A DNA stretch of 64,000 nucleotides from Bacteroidota bacterium (GTDB lineage Bacteria; Bacteroidota; Ignavibacteria; Palsa-1295). Shown here piece by piece: positions 35,327 to 42,372 of the stretch. Made by a program: the position numbers and the translations under genes. The notes beneath the pieces were generated by a model. That model was not told the origin of the DNA, did not search any database, and saw only the letters and a list, made by a program, of their open reading frames with translations. The stretch spans positions 496,001 through 560,000 of the forward strand of contig JAFDZW010000005.1 in the NCBI GenBank assembly GCA_018266755.1, in the 5' to 3' direction. Positions within the stretch are counted from its first letter, which is position 1. Each line of letters starts with the position of its first letter.

Positions 35327-35815
35327 ATGACCAAGACTGTATCGTTCGTTACCGCTGCTATTGCAGCCGTCGCACTTGCGACCTACATCGCACTACCTTC
35401 AGCCGACACCATTCAGGCTACGCCCCATCACGTTGTGATCAATGCAGATTCGACCGGACTGACATGGGAGAAAATGTCCCATAAACAGCGGAAAGAGTAT
35501 ATGCATGAGGTCGTGATGCCGCAGATGCGCGATGTATTCAGGAAATTTGACTCGACCGAATTCGGCGAAGTGAAGTGCATGTTGTGTCATGGCGACGGCG
35601 TCAAAGACCAGAGCTTCAAAATGCCGAACCCGAAGCTTCCGAAGCTGCCCAAGACACCGGAAGGATGGAAGGCGCTCAACGAGAAAAAGCCCAAATGTAT
35701 GAAGTTTATGTCCGAGACCGTGAAGCCGCAGATGGCACAGCTCCTCGGGATGAAGCCGTTCGACCCTAAGACCGGAAAGGGCTTCGGCTGCATGGATTGT
35801 CATACTGGCGAGTGA
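35327..35815 (+). CDS. Exported diheme c-type cytochrome-like protein
   Basis: This 162-residue protein has a signal peptide (VSFVTAAIAAVALATYIALP, cleavage near IQA) and two CxxCH haem-binding motifs: CMLCH at 84-88 and CMDCH at 155-159. Between them lies a Lys/Pro-rich segment (MPNPKLPKLPKTPEGW) and many Met residues (MPQMRDVF, KCMKFM) that could serve as sixth ligands. This suggests a small periplasmic electron carrier. The partner oxidoreductase is not in the window. The start is ATG 35327. A strong bidirectional terminator follows. Confidence 0.85.
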   Translation: MTKTVSFVTAAIAAVALATYIALPSADTIQATPHHVVINADSTGLTWEKMSHKQRKEYMHEVVMPQMRDVFRKFDSTEFGEVKCMLCHGDGVKDQSFKMPNPKLPKLPKTPEGWKALNEKKPKCMKFMSETVKPQMAQLLGMKPFDPKTGKGFGCMDCHTGE

Positions 35816-35843
35816 TCGCCGTGTGACTCATGATGATGATGAA

Positions 35844-35874
35844 AGAACATCCCCGCAAGGGGATGTTCTCTTTT
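35844..35874. terminator. Bidirectional terminator between cytochrome and kinase genes
   Basis: AGAACATCCCC (35844-35854) and GGGGATGTTCT (35859-35869) pair perfectly around a GCAA tetraloop. T-rich sequence (ctttt) follows on the plus strand and a shorter T-tract (tttc) on the minus strand. It serves two convergent genes. Confidence 0.85.
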
Positions 35875-35895
35875 GGGGGTATTCGGTAGGAAATT

Positions 35896-36582
35896 CTATT
35901 CTTCGTTGGGGAGAAAGAACGACTCGCTCGATACCATATATTCGACCGGAGGATATGGAAAGCGCATGATCGTTTCTACCAATCGCTCGAAGTGGTCTGG
36001 GCGACCGAGGAAATCGAAGTGATCGCAACTGGCAACGATGAGCCGGCTGTCGCGATAATGGAAAAAGAAATCGTTGTAGGCTGTTACCAGCTCTTCGAGG
36101 TATTCCCGATTGATCCCCTGCTCATAACTGCGGCTGCGTTTACGGATGTTCTGCTGCAGCAAGCTTACGCTTCCTTGAAGGTAGATGACGACATCCGGAG
36201 TCGGCAGCGTCTTGTTGAGCGCATGTGCGACCTCGTCATAGAGTTTGAGCTCGTCCCGGTTCAAATTGACCTCCGCAAAGATGCGATCCTTCGCGAAGAG
36301 ATAATCGCAAACGACATTTTCGTAAAAGAGATCGGTGTGCGTCATCTCCTGATGCTGCCGATAGCGCGAAAGCAGGAAAAACAACTGTGTTTGAAACGCG
36401 GAGCCCCTGCGGTCGCGGTAGAACTTCTCGAGGAATGGATTTTCTTCGTAGCGTTCGAGGATAAGCTGCGCCCGGAATCGCTCGGCGAGCAGCTCGGAGA
36501 GCGTCGTCTTACCGACCCCGATCGGTCCTTCGACGGCGATATAGCGCGGCTGCGGCGAATCGAACTTCGTCGAGCGGCTCAT
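35896..36582 (-). CDS. Deoxynucleoside kinase
   Basis: This 228-residue kinase is of the deoxyadenosine/deoxyguanosine kinase family, phosphorylating deoxynucleosides for salvage. The P-loop is EGPIGVGKTTLSELLAERF (Gly19-Thr26). NPFLEKFYRD, the FFLLSRYRQHQEM helix and the DYLFAKDRIFAEVNL segment place it in the family, with the LID-type Arg run RKRSRSYEQGINREYL near 160. The start is ATG 36582; the longer open frame upstream runs into folK. It is the last gene of the phoH-cdaA-pcm-miaA-folB-folK run and ends at a bidirectional terminator. Confidence 0.88.
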   Translation of the reverse strand: MSRSTKFDSPQPRYIAVEGPIGVGKTTLSELLAERFRAQLILERYEENPFLEKFYRDRRGSAFQTQLFFLLSRYRQHQEMTHTDLFYENVVCDYLFAKDRIFAEVNLNRDELKLYDEVAHALNKTLPTPDVVIYLQGSVSLLQQNIRKRSRSYEQGINREYLEELVTAYNDFFFHYRDSRLIVASCDHFDFLGRPDHFERLVETIMRFPYPPVEYMVSSESFFLPNEE

Positions 36583-36640
36583 TGCATACTGCTGGTCGTT
36601 GGTAACTGCGATCTTCTCCACGCGGCGGTGCACTCCGTCG

Positions 36641-37132
36641 TTAGTCGGTACTCGAATATACGTGAACGCCGCCCCCTGTCCCACCTAATTCTCCAAGTGA
36701 CTGGGCCATCGTCTTCTTGAGGACCGGGTGGACTAAGTCCGGGGCGATCTCGGCAAGCGGCACAAGCACGAACGCCCGACGCAACATTTCCGGGTGCGGG
36801 ACGGTCAGCGTTTCGCTCAGGATAACCTCGTCATCGAACAGTAGCAAGTCGAAGTCGATCTCTCGCTCGTGCCAGCGTTCGCGGTGCTGACGGCCGAGAT
36901 GACGTTCGAGCCCTTTGAGCGCTGTGTGGAGTTCGGTCGCACTCAGATCGGTCTCAAGCCGAACGGCAGCATTCAGGAAGTCGGATTGCTCCGTGTATCC
37001 CATCGGGGTGGTCTCATAGATCTCACTTTCGGCCGCAATCGAACCGATCATCGAAAGTGCTTCGATAGCCGCTCGCATTCGTTCGAACCGTGGTTCGATG
37101 TTCGTCCCAATGCCAATATATGCGTGATGCAT
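36641..37132 (-). CDS. folK: 2-amino-4-hydroxy-6-hydroxymethyldihydropteridine pyrophosphokinase
   Basis: This 163-residue HPPK transfers pyrophosphate from ATP to 6-hydroxymethyl-dihydropterin in folate synthesis. It shows AYIGIGTNIEPR, YETTPMGYTEQSDFLNAAV, LERHLGRQHRERWHEREIDFDLLLFDD and VPHPEMLRRAFVLVPLAEIAP, all family hallmarks including the two metal-binding Asp residues of the D-x-D motif. It is 21 nt downstream of folB, which makes the upstream pterin. The C-terminal Gly-rich tail is a little longer than usual. Confidence 0.95.
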   Translation of the reverse strand: MHHAYIGIGTNIEPRFERMRAAIEALSMIGSIAAESEIYETTPMGYTEQSDFLNAAVRLETDLSATELHTALKGLERHLGRQHRERWHEREIDFDLLLFDDEVILSETLTVPHPEMLRRAFVLVPLAEIAPDLVHPVLKKTMAQSLGELGGTGGGVHVYSSTD

Positions 37133-37153
37133 AGAGGGGTGGAAAAGGAGAGA

Positions 37154-37525
37154 CTATGGTAAAGTCATTCGTACGCTGACGCTCTCAAGTTCATGCGGCA
37201 TCGGAGGTTGCAGTTTCCGAACTTCTACCGTCACACTCTGCACCTCGGGATGCAATTCCATAACCTCGCGGCAGAGGTCATGCGCAAATGCCTCCAAGAC
37301 AGTATAATGTTTTTGCGATGACACCAGATGGACACATTCTGCCAGGCTGACATAATCGATCGTGTCTTCGAGCGAGTCGCTCGTTGCCGCTCGGGGCACC
37401 GGGATCTCGACCGCCAGGTCGATCTCGAAGTGATTCCCGCGTTCGCGTTCTTCGGCATAGGCGCCGTGATAGGCGAATAGCTTCAGCGTATTGAGTGCGA
37501 TTCGAATCGTATTACGATCTGACAT
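37154..37525 (-). CDS. folB: Dihydroneopterin aldolase
   Basis: This 123-residue FolB cleaves dihydroneopterin to 6-hydroxymethyl-dihydropterin and glycolaldehyde. It has the FAYHGAYAEERERGNHFEIDLAVEI start, DTIDYVSLAECV, and TVLEAFAHDLCREVM with the catalytic-site Glu, ending in VEVRKLQPPMPHELESVSV. The start overlaps the end of miaA by 14 nt, so translation is coupled. folK follows directly. A folP gene is not seen here. Confidence 0.94.
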   Translation of the reverse strand: MSDRNTIRIALNTLKLFAYHGAYAEERERGNHFEIDLAVEIPVPRAATSDSLEDTIDYVSLAECVHLVSSQKHYTVLEAFAHDLCREVMELHPEVQSVTVEVRKLQPPMPHELESVSVRMTLP

Positions 37526-38372
37526 AGCGTTTCATCCACGTGACTTGACGCTTGGCATACTGTCGCGTTTGCACGATAATCTCGTCACGCACTACCTCTA
37601 ACGTTTTTGTGCCATGAAGAACTTCCACGAGCGACCGATAACCGATCGCTTTCATCGCCGGCATTTCCGGCCGGACACCGTGCTCGATCAGCTTCTTCAC
37701 TTCGGCGAGCCAACCGGCTCCGAGCATTCCATCGACACGTTGTTCGATGCGCCGACGCAGTTCGTCGCGTTCAATCTGAAGCACGGTGAACTTCGGGCGA
37801 TGTTCGAAGGGCTCGGGCTTTTCCGATCGAGCCTTGCCGAGCGGAGTGCCGGTGGCTAAATAGTACTCCCATGCTCGTTGCAACCGTCGCGGATTAAGCT
37901 CACGGGCAATCTGCGCGAACAGTGTAGGATCGATCGGCTCCAGCTCGGCAAGCAGTGTGTCGAACCCCTTTTCTTCAAGCTGTGCTTCGTACGATCTGCG
38001 TGCATCGGCAAGGCGAACAGGATCAACCTCAGTTACAGACAGCCCGTCGAATAAGGCATCGATATAGAATCCGGTCCCACCGACGACGACAGGTATCTTC
38101 CTACGCGAGAGTATGTCGGAAATAGCATTCCGAGCCTGTATCTGAAAATCGGCTGCGCTAAAGGACTCGTCAGGATCGAGAATGTCGATGAGATGATGTG
38201 CAACACTGCGCTGCTCGTGGGGGGATGGTTTTGCTGTGCCGATGTCGAATCCCCGATACAATAGCGAGGCATCGGCATTGACGATCTCAATTCGCGGTTC
38301 GCTTCGAGCTCGCTCGATAGCCAGAGCAGTCTTGCCGCTTGCCGTAGGGCCGGTAATGACCTCGATCTCCAC
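37512..38372 (-). CDS. miaA: tRNA dimethylallyltransferase
   Basis: This 286-residue MiaA adds a dimethylallyl group to N6 of A37 in tRNAs reading UNN codons. It has the P-loop GPTASGKTAL (8-17), NADASLLYRGFDIGTAKP, AHHLIDILDPDESFSAADFQ, VGGTGFYIDALFDGL and RRLQRAWEYYLATG. The usual DSMQVYR motif is here DASLLYR, a small variation at the tRNA-binding site. It starts with GTG 38372, which overlaps the pcm stop by one base (TAGTG). It overlaps folB at its end. Confidence 0.94.
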   Translation of the reverse strand: MEIEVITGPTASGKTALAIERARSEPRIEIVNADASLLYRGFDIGTAKPSPHEQRSVAHHLIDILDPDESFSAADFQIQARNAISDILSRRKIPVVVGGTGFYIDALFDGLSVTEVDPVRLADARRSYEAQLEEKGFDTLLAELEPIDPTLFAQIARELNPRRLQRAWEYYLATGTPLGKARSEKPEPFEHRPKFTVLQIERDELRRRIEQRVDGMLGAGWLAEVKKLIEHGVRPEMPAMKAIGYRSLVEVLHGTKTLEVVRDEIIVQTRQYAKRQVTWMKRYVRS

Positions 38373-39058
38373 TACCCTTCCCAGCCTTCTTTACCGATCA
38401 GCGGGACGAACTTGAACTCCGGAAATTCCTTCACCGAAAGCTTTCCCTCGTGCGAGGTCACCAGATACATTCGCTGCACATCACGCGTTCCGACGGGGAT
38501 GATCAGACGACCGCCATTCGGATTAAGCTGCTTCACCAGTGTCTCCGGTACATCGGGTGCGCCGGCGGTAACGATGATCGCATCGTACGGTGCATATTCA
38601 TCCCACCCGCGAGAGCCATCGCCTGCCCGAGAAATAATATCGTGATATCCGAGGGCATCGAACCGCTTGCGTGCATCTTGTAAGAGCGGAAGATGTCGCT
38701 CGATCGTAAACACTTTGCACCCAATAGCGCGGAGTACTGCCGCTTGGTAGCCCGACCCGGTGCCGATCTCCAAGACTCGGTCTCCCGGCTTCAACCCAAG
38801 GGCTTGCGTCATGAAGGCGACAGTGTACGGCTGCGAGATGGTTTGTCCGGAGCCGATCGGAAGCGCGGAGTCTTCGTAGGAACGACCGGCAAAATGTCCT
38901 TCGAGAAATATCTCGCGCGGAAGCGTTAGCATTGCGTTTAATACTGCGGGATCACTAATTCCTCGTGTTCGGAGAAAATCGACCATTGCGCGGCGCTCCT
39001 GCGCGTATCGGTTCGATGCGGCGTGCTGTGTCCGTCCGGTAGTTCTGGATTCCAACAT
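38372..39058 (-). CDS. pcm: Protein-L-isoaspartate O-methyltransferase
   Basis: This 228-residue Pcm uses S-adenosylmethionine to methylate isoaspartyl residues in damaged proteins. It shows FAGRSYEDSALPIGSGQTIS (substrate loop), the SAM-binding VLEIGTGSGYQAAVL, and DAIIVTAGAPDVPETLVKQL. The C-terminus GRLIIPVGTRDVQRMYLVT is typical. There is no signal peptide. It is a member of the minus-strand run downstream of cdaA (27-nt gap) and overlaps the miaA start. Confidence 0.94.
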   Translation of the reverse strand: MLESRTTGRTQHAASNRYAQERRAMVDFLRTRGISDPAVLNAMLTLPREIFLEGHFAGRSYEDSALPIGSGQTISQPYTVAFMTQALGLKPGDRVLEIGTGSGYQAAVLRAIGCKVFTIERHLPLLQDARKRFDALGYHDIISRAGDGSRGWDEYAPYDAIIVTAGAPDVPETLVKQLNPNGGRLIIPVGTRDVQRMYLVTSHEGKLSVKEFPEFKFVPLIGKEGWEG

Positions 39059-39085
39059 GTGCTACGTATTCGATCAGCAGATTGA

Positions 39086-39934
39086 TTATCGATCGGGTCC
39101 TTCGCGAGATTCGAGTGCGTAATCCTTTGCCGTTCCGACAAGTGATATCTGCTCTTGTTTCGTAGGGATGGGGCCGGTGATCGCTTCGGTGATGCGTTCA
39201 CGCAGTTCGTCACTCGTCAAGTTCAGAGACAACCGTCCGTTTTTTGCCAGGGCGAACTCGCCTGTTTCCTCGCTCAGTACCAATGCTACAACATCCGCTT
39301 GTTCCGAGATGCCGAGCGCCGCACGATGTCGGGTCCCGAGCATTTTCTCGCCCATCGACTCCACCTGCGACAACGGAAGCGTGCATCGTGCCGCCTCGAT
39401 GTAGCGGTCTTTCACGACGACTGCTCCGTCGTGCAGCGGACTGCGCTTATTGAAAATACTCACCAGCAGTTCTTTCGAGATCTGCGCATGCAGCGGCAAG
39501 CCGGTATCGACGAATAGCTTGATATCTGTCGTCCGTATGACGACGATGAGCGCCCCCTCGTGACGCATCCGTAGCTCTTCGAATGCGCGAACGATGATGT
39601 CGGCATATTCCGACACGTCTGTACGGATAAAGAACTTGAAAATCGGATTACGACCGAGGAATAGCAGCAACCTGCGAAGCTCCGGTTGGAACAACACGAT
39701 CAGCGCGATGACCCAAATATCGGTAAGCGTCTTGAGTATCCATGACAGCGCCTTCATATCCACTGCCTTGGCCACAACGGAACCGACGATCACAAGCATG
39801 AGCCCGAGAAACACCTGCGCGGCGATCGTCCCGCGCATTGCCATATACAGCCGGTAGAACAGGAACGACACAAGCAGAACATCGAGGATGTCCACCCATG
39901 TGATCGTCAAGAAGCCGATGGAAAACAGATCCAC
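39086..39934 (-). CDS. cdaA: Diadenylate cyclase (c-di-AMP synthase)
   Basis: This 282-residue membrane-bound DisA_N-domain enzyme condenses two ATP to c-di-AMP. Three membrane helices fill residues about 10-85 (VLLVSFLFYRLYMAM, VFLGLMLVIVGSVVA, DIWVIALIVLFQPELR). The catalytic motifs are DGA at 169-171 (SPLHDGAVVV) and RHR at 202-204 (LGTRHRAALG). It starts with GTG 39934, 24 nt after phoH. No CdaR regulator or GlmM is adjacent, unlike Firmicutes operons. Expected roles are osmotic and cell-wall homeostasis. Confidence 0.93.
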   Translation of the reverse strand: MDLFSIGFLTITWVDILDVLLVSFLFYRLYMAMRGTIAAQVFLGLMLVIVGSVVAKAVDMKALSWILKTLTDIWVIALIVLFQPELRRLLLFLGRNPIFKFFIRTDVSEYADIIVRAFEELRMRHEGALIVVIRTTDIKLFVDTGLPLHAQISKELLVSIFNKRSPLHDGAVVVKDRYIEAARCTLPLSQVESMGEKMLGTRHRAALGISEQADVVALVLSEETGEFALAKNGRLSLNLTSDELRERITEAITGPIPTKQEQISLVGTAKDYALESREGPDR

Positions 39935-39958
39935 GCTCGTGTTTTGGGAAACAGATCG

Positions 39959-40945
39959 TTATGATTTATCGGCCGGAAGTTGCAGCTCCGGTCCGCTATT
40001 GAACTTCTCGTAGGCCTCGATAATCTCGCGCACCAACCGGTGACGAAGTACATCCGCCTTCTGGAAATACACCATCTCGATGCCTTCTATTCCCCGCAGG
40101 ACGTCTTGTATCTGCACCAGGCCGGATTGCGTACGGGTCGGCAGATCGATTTGGGAAACGTCACCGGTGATGATCGCCTTCGAGCCGTTGCCGATACGGG
40201 TCAGAAACATCTTCATTTGTAACGCCGTCGCGTTCTGTGCTTCGTCGAGAATCACGAATGCATTGTTGAGCGTTCTGCCGCGCATATATGCCAGTGGCAC
40301 AACCTCGACGATATTTCGCTCGACATACCCTTTGAGTTTTTCGGCCGTCATCATTTCTTCGGCTGCATCGTACAATGGCCGCAAGTACGGATCCACTTTC
40401 TGCGTCAGATCGCCCGGCAAAAAACCGAGGCTCTCGCCGGCTTCAACCGCCGGCCTGGCGAGGATGATCTTCGCAACCTCCCGGTTCTTGAGTGCAGCGA
40501 TCGCCATTGCAACCGCAAGGTAGGTCTTCCCGGTACCGGCCGGTCCGATCGCAAAGACGACATCATTCCGTTTGACGGCTTTGTAGTATGCGATCTGCGT
40601 CGGCGTCTTGACGCGGATCGGCTGGCTGTGTGTAAAGAGCACGATCGATTCGAGCTCATCGACATTCTGCCGGACTTCCTTCCCCGACGAAATGATATCG
40701 ATGATGTTCGTCACATCTTTTTTCGACAGAGCGCCGGACTTCGACAGAACAAATGTCAACTCGGCGAAGATGCGTTCGATCATCGACACTTCTTCCGGCG
40801 ATCCTTGTAACAGGATCGAATCGCCGCGTGCGATAATGCGCGCATCGAACGATTGCTCGATCAGATGCAAGAATTGGTCGGCGGGACCGAAGAGGACTGG
40901 CGCCTCGGTCGGAGAAACTCGGATCTTCCGTTCGATTACTTCCAT
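39959..40945 (-). CDS. phoH: PhoH-family ATPase
   Basis: This 328-residue P-loop ATPase of the PhoH family has an N-terminal KH-like region, Walker A GPAGTGKT at about 134-141, KIILARPAVEAGESLGFLPGD, and Walker B FVILDEAQNAT. TGDVSQIDLP and LRHRLVREIIEAYE close the domain. The family is linked to RNA metabolism and often sits beside ybeY, which is not seen here. ATG 40945 is preferred over TTG 40972. It is the first gene of the seven-gene minus-strand run. Confidence 0.9.
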   Translation of the reverse strand: MEVIERKIRVSPTEAPVLFGPADQFLHLIEQSFDARIIARGDSILLQGSPEEVSMIERIFAELTFVLSKSGALSKKDVTNIIDIISSGKEVRQNVDELESIVLFTHSQPIRVKTPTQIAYYKAVKRNDVVFAIGPAGTGKTYLAVAMAIAALKNREVAKIILARPAVEAGESLGFLPGDLTQKVDPYLRPLYDAAEEMMTAEKLKGYVERNIVEVVPLAYMRGRTLNNAFVILDEAQNATALQMKMFLTRIGNGSKAIITGDVSQIDLPTRTQSGLVQIQDVLRGIEGIEMVYFQKADVLRHRLVREIIEAYEKFNSGPELQLPADKS

Positions 40946-40992
40946 GCAGGGGTCTCGTAGTTCACGGGACAACAGTGTCCCATATAGAATAC

Positions 40993-41031
40993 AAAAGACC
41001 GTCTTCCCGGCGTTCCGGAAAGACGGTCTTT
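40993..41031 (-). terminator. Terminator downstream of the LysM gene
   Basis: AAAAGACCGTCTT (40993-41005) pairs with AAGACGGTCTTTT on the other arm, with an extra CCGG/CCGG inner stem around CGTT. The A-run on the plus strand gives a T-run for minus-strand transcription. It insulates phoH from the upstream LysM operon. Confidence 0.85.
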
Positions 41032-41081
41032 TTCAAACTTCGACCTTGTTTCGACGTTGGTGTCAGAAGGTCGTCTCAGGA

Positions 41082-41807
41082 TTAGTGCTTACGATGGCGA
41101 TAGCCCGTCAAGTCCTTGTCCTGATCGGTCACCGGCGTGTCCGAGATCTTGAGCACCTGCCCCGGATAGATCAGATCCGGATTCTTGATCTGCTCCTGGT
41201 TATTGTGCCAAATCTTCGGCCATGCGAACGGATCGTTGTAGATATCCGGCTTTTTGGCGATGTTCCACAAGCAGTCGCGGTCCTTCTTCCACGTACCGAC
41301 GGTGTAGGTCTTTTCCGGCGGAATCATGCCTTTCTTCATCTGCATGAAGCCGTTCGAGAGTGCCTGCACGCGGGTGCGGTGATCAGGGATCAACACAAGC
41401 TTGTTGCCACGCAGGCTGCGAATTTCGGTCTCGAGTGCATCCACGCGAGCCTTATTCTGCGCAAGCTGTGTCGGCGACATCGAACGCAGTGCAGCAAGCT
41501 CCTGCTCGGCACGTGCGACGCGTTCGCGATAGGCATTGTAGCCGTTGCGATCGGAGCCGCAGAGTGCATAGAGCGAGTTGCGACAGTTATCGACATCGGC
41601 CATGCGCTGCTGGATGTCAGCGTTGGTCTTGGCGATCGCGTCGTTGGTCGTCTTGAGGTCCGCTTCGAGTTTTTCGATCTCGGCGCGGCGATACTTAATG
41701 GTGGAATCAGCCTGGTCCTTGGTGAAGTTTTCGCCGTACTGCGCGAAGGCGCTCGTAGCGAACACGAATCCAAGAAGAGCGATACTATAGATAAGAATCT
41801 TTTTCAT
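41082..41807 (-). CDS. Exported coiled-coil protein with C-terminal LysM domain
   Basis: This 241-residue protein has a signal peptide (MKKILIYSIALLGFVFATSAFA-Q) and a long helical coiled-coil region at about 30-145 (RRAEIEKLEADLKTTNDAIA, ARVDALETEIRSLRG). A LysM-type module lies at about 167-225 (YTVGTWKKDRDCLWNIAKKP, NPDLIYPGQVLKIS). LysM binds peptidoglycan, so this is probably a periplasmic wall-associated protein. GAGGAG upstream gives a good ribosome site. It is the second gene after a coiled-coil lipoprotein (20-nt gap), and both are driven by the promoters near 42242-42300. Confidence 0.88.
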   Translation of the reverse strand: MKKILIYSIALLGFVFATSAFAQYGENFTKDQADSTIKYRRAEIEKLEADLKTTNDAIAKTNADIQQRMADVDNCRNSLYALCGSDRNGYNAYRERVARAEQELAALRSMSPTQLAQNKARVDALETEIRSLRGNKLVLIPDHRTRVQALSNGFMQMKKGMIPPEKTYTVGTWKKDRDCLWNIAKKPDIYNDPFAWPKIWHNNQEQIKNPDLIYPGQVLKISDTPVTDQDKDLTGYRHRKH

Positions 41808-41827
41808 GTTCTATCTCTCCTCGTGAA

Positions 41828-42181
41828 TTAGTGGTGTTTCTTTTTTGCTTTAGGTTCGACGGCCGGCGGAGGCGGCGGCGGCGGATTCCATTCGTTCGCA
41901 TCCGGCCAGATGTTCGGCCACTGGGCCAAGCCATCGCGGACTGCCTGCGTTTGCTGCTGGCAATCGGCCAGATCACGGTCCTGTGCAGCGAGTTTCCCCT
42001 GCGCATCACGCAGCGTATTCTTCGCCCGATCAAGGTCTTGTACGAGTCCGTCGCGACGCTGATCAAGTTCGTGCAACGTCTTCATCTGCTCTTCAGTGGC
42101 CTTGTTCGAGCAGCTCGAGAGCGTCGCCGCTACCGCAGCGGCAGCAACAAGCAATCGAATTGTCTGTTTTGGTGATGTCAT
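41828..42181 (-). CDS. Coiled-coil lipoprotein with proline-rich tail
   Basis: This 117-residue protein has a lipoprotein signal (LLVAAAAVAATLSSC, lipobox LSSC at about residue 24) and a single helical heptad region (MKTLHELDQRRDGLVQDLDR). It ends in a proline stretch and a Lys/His tail (PPPPPPPAVEPKAKKKHH). It resembles Lpp- or OsmE-like spacer lipoproteins only in layout. With the LysM protein encoded next, it may form an outer-membrane-to-wall link; this is inference. AAGGAG lies eight bases before the ATG. Confidence 0.78.
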   Translation of the reverse strand: MTSPKQTIRLLVAAAAVAATLSSCSNKATEEQMKTLHELDQRRDGLVQDLDRAKNTLRDAQGKLAAQDRDLADCQQQTQAVRDGLAQWPNIWPDANEWNPPPPPPPAVEPKAKKKHH

Positions 42182-42241
42182 CTTCAGAACTCCTTTACAG
42201 TAAAGTAGTTAAATTCTCAAACTCCGAGTCCTTCGGCTATA

Positions 42242-42273
42242 CAAAAATACAACATTAATCGTGGCACTGCAAA
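42242..42273 (-). promoter_or_regulatory. Overlapping promoter P2 of the lipoprotein-LysM operon
   Basis: The TTTG of the P1 -7 element (42273-42270) is followed after exactly 20 nt by TATTTTTG (42249-42242). The same bases can therefore serve as -7 of P1 and -33 of P2. The predicted start lies about 55 nt before the ATG at 42181. Confidence 0.55.
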
Positions 42274-42300
42274 TATAATCAATATTTGTGCCAATCTCAA
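42270..42300 (-). promoter_or_regulatory. Bacteroidota-type promoter P1 of the lipoprotein-LysM operon
   Basis: On the minus strand, TTG at 42300-42298 is separated by exactly 20 nt from TATATTTG at 42277-42270. The upstream TTTTTTG run overlaps the T-tract of the preceding terminator. It shares the longer string TTGATTATATTTG with the promoter of the giant repeat gene. Confidence 0.65.
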
Positions 42301-42301
42301 C

Positions 42302-42333
42302 AAAAAACGGTCGGCAAGGCTGCCGACCGTTTT
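42302..42333 (-). terminator. Terminator of the giant repeat gene
   Basis: ACGGTCGGCA (42307-42316) and TGCCGACCGT (42321-42330) form a perfect stem extended by A/T pairs. The A-run at 42302-42307 becomes a U-tract for minus-strand transcription. It is 40 nt after the stop of the giant gene and abuts the next promoter. Confidence 0.88.
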
Positions 42334-42372
42334 CCGTAACCGTAAAAGTACCTTGAATATATGGGGCCGATG

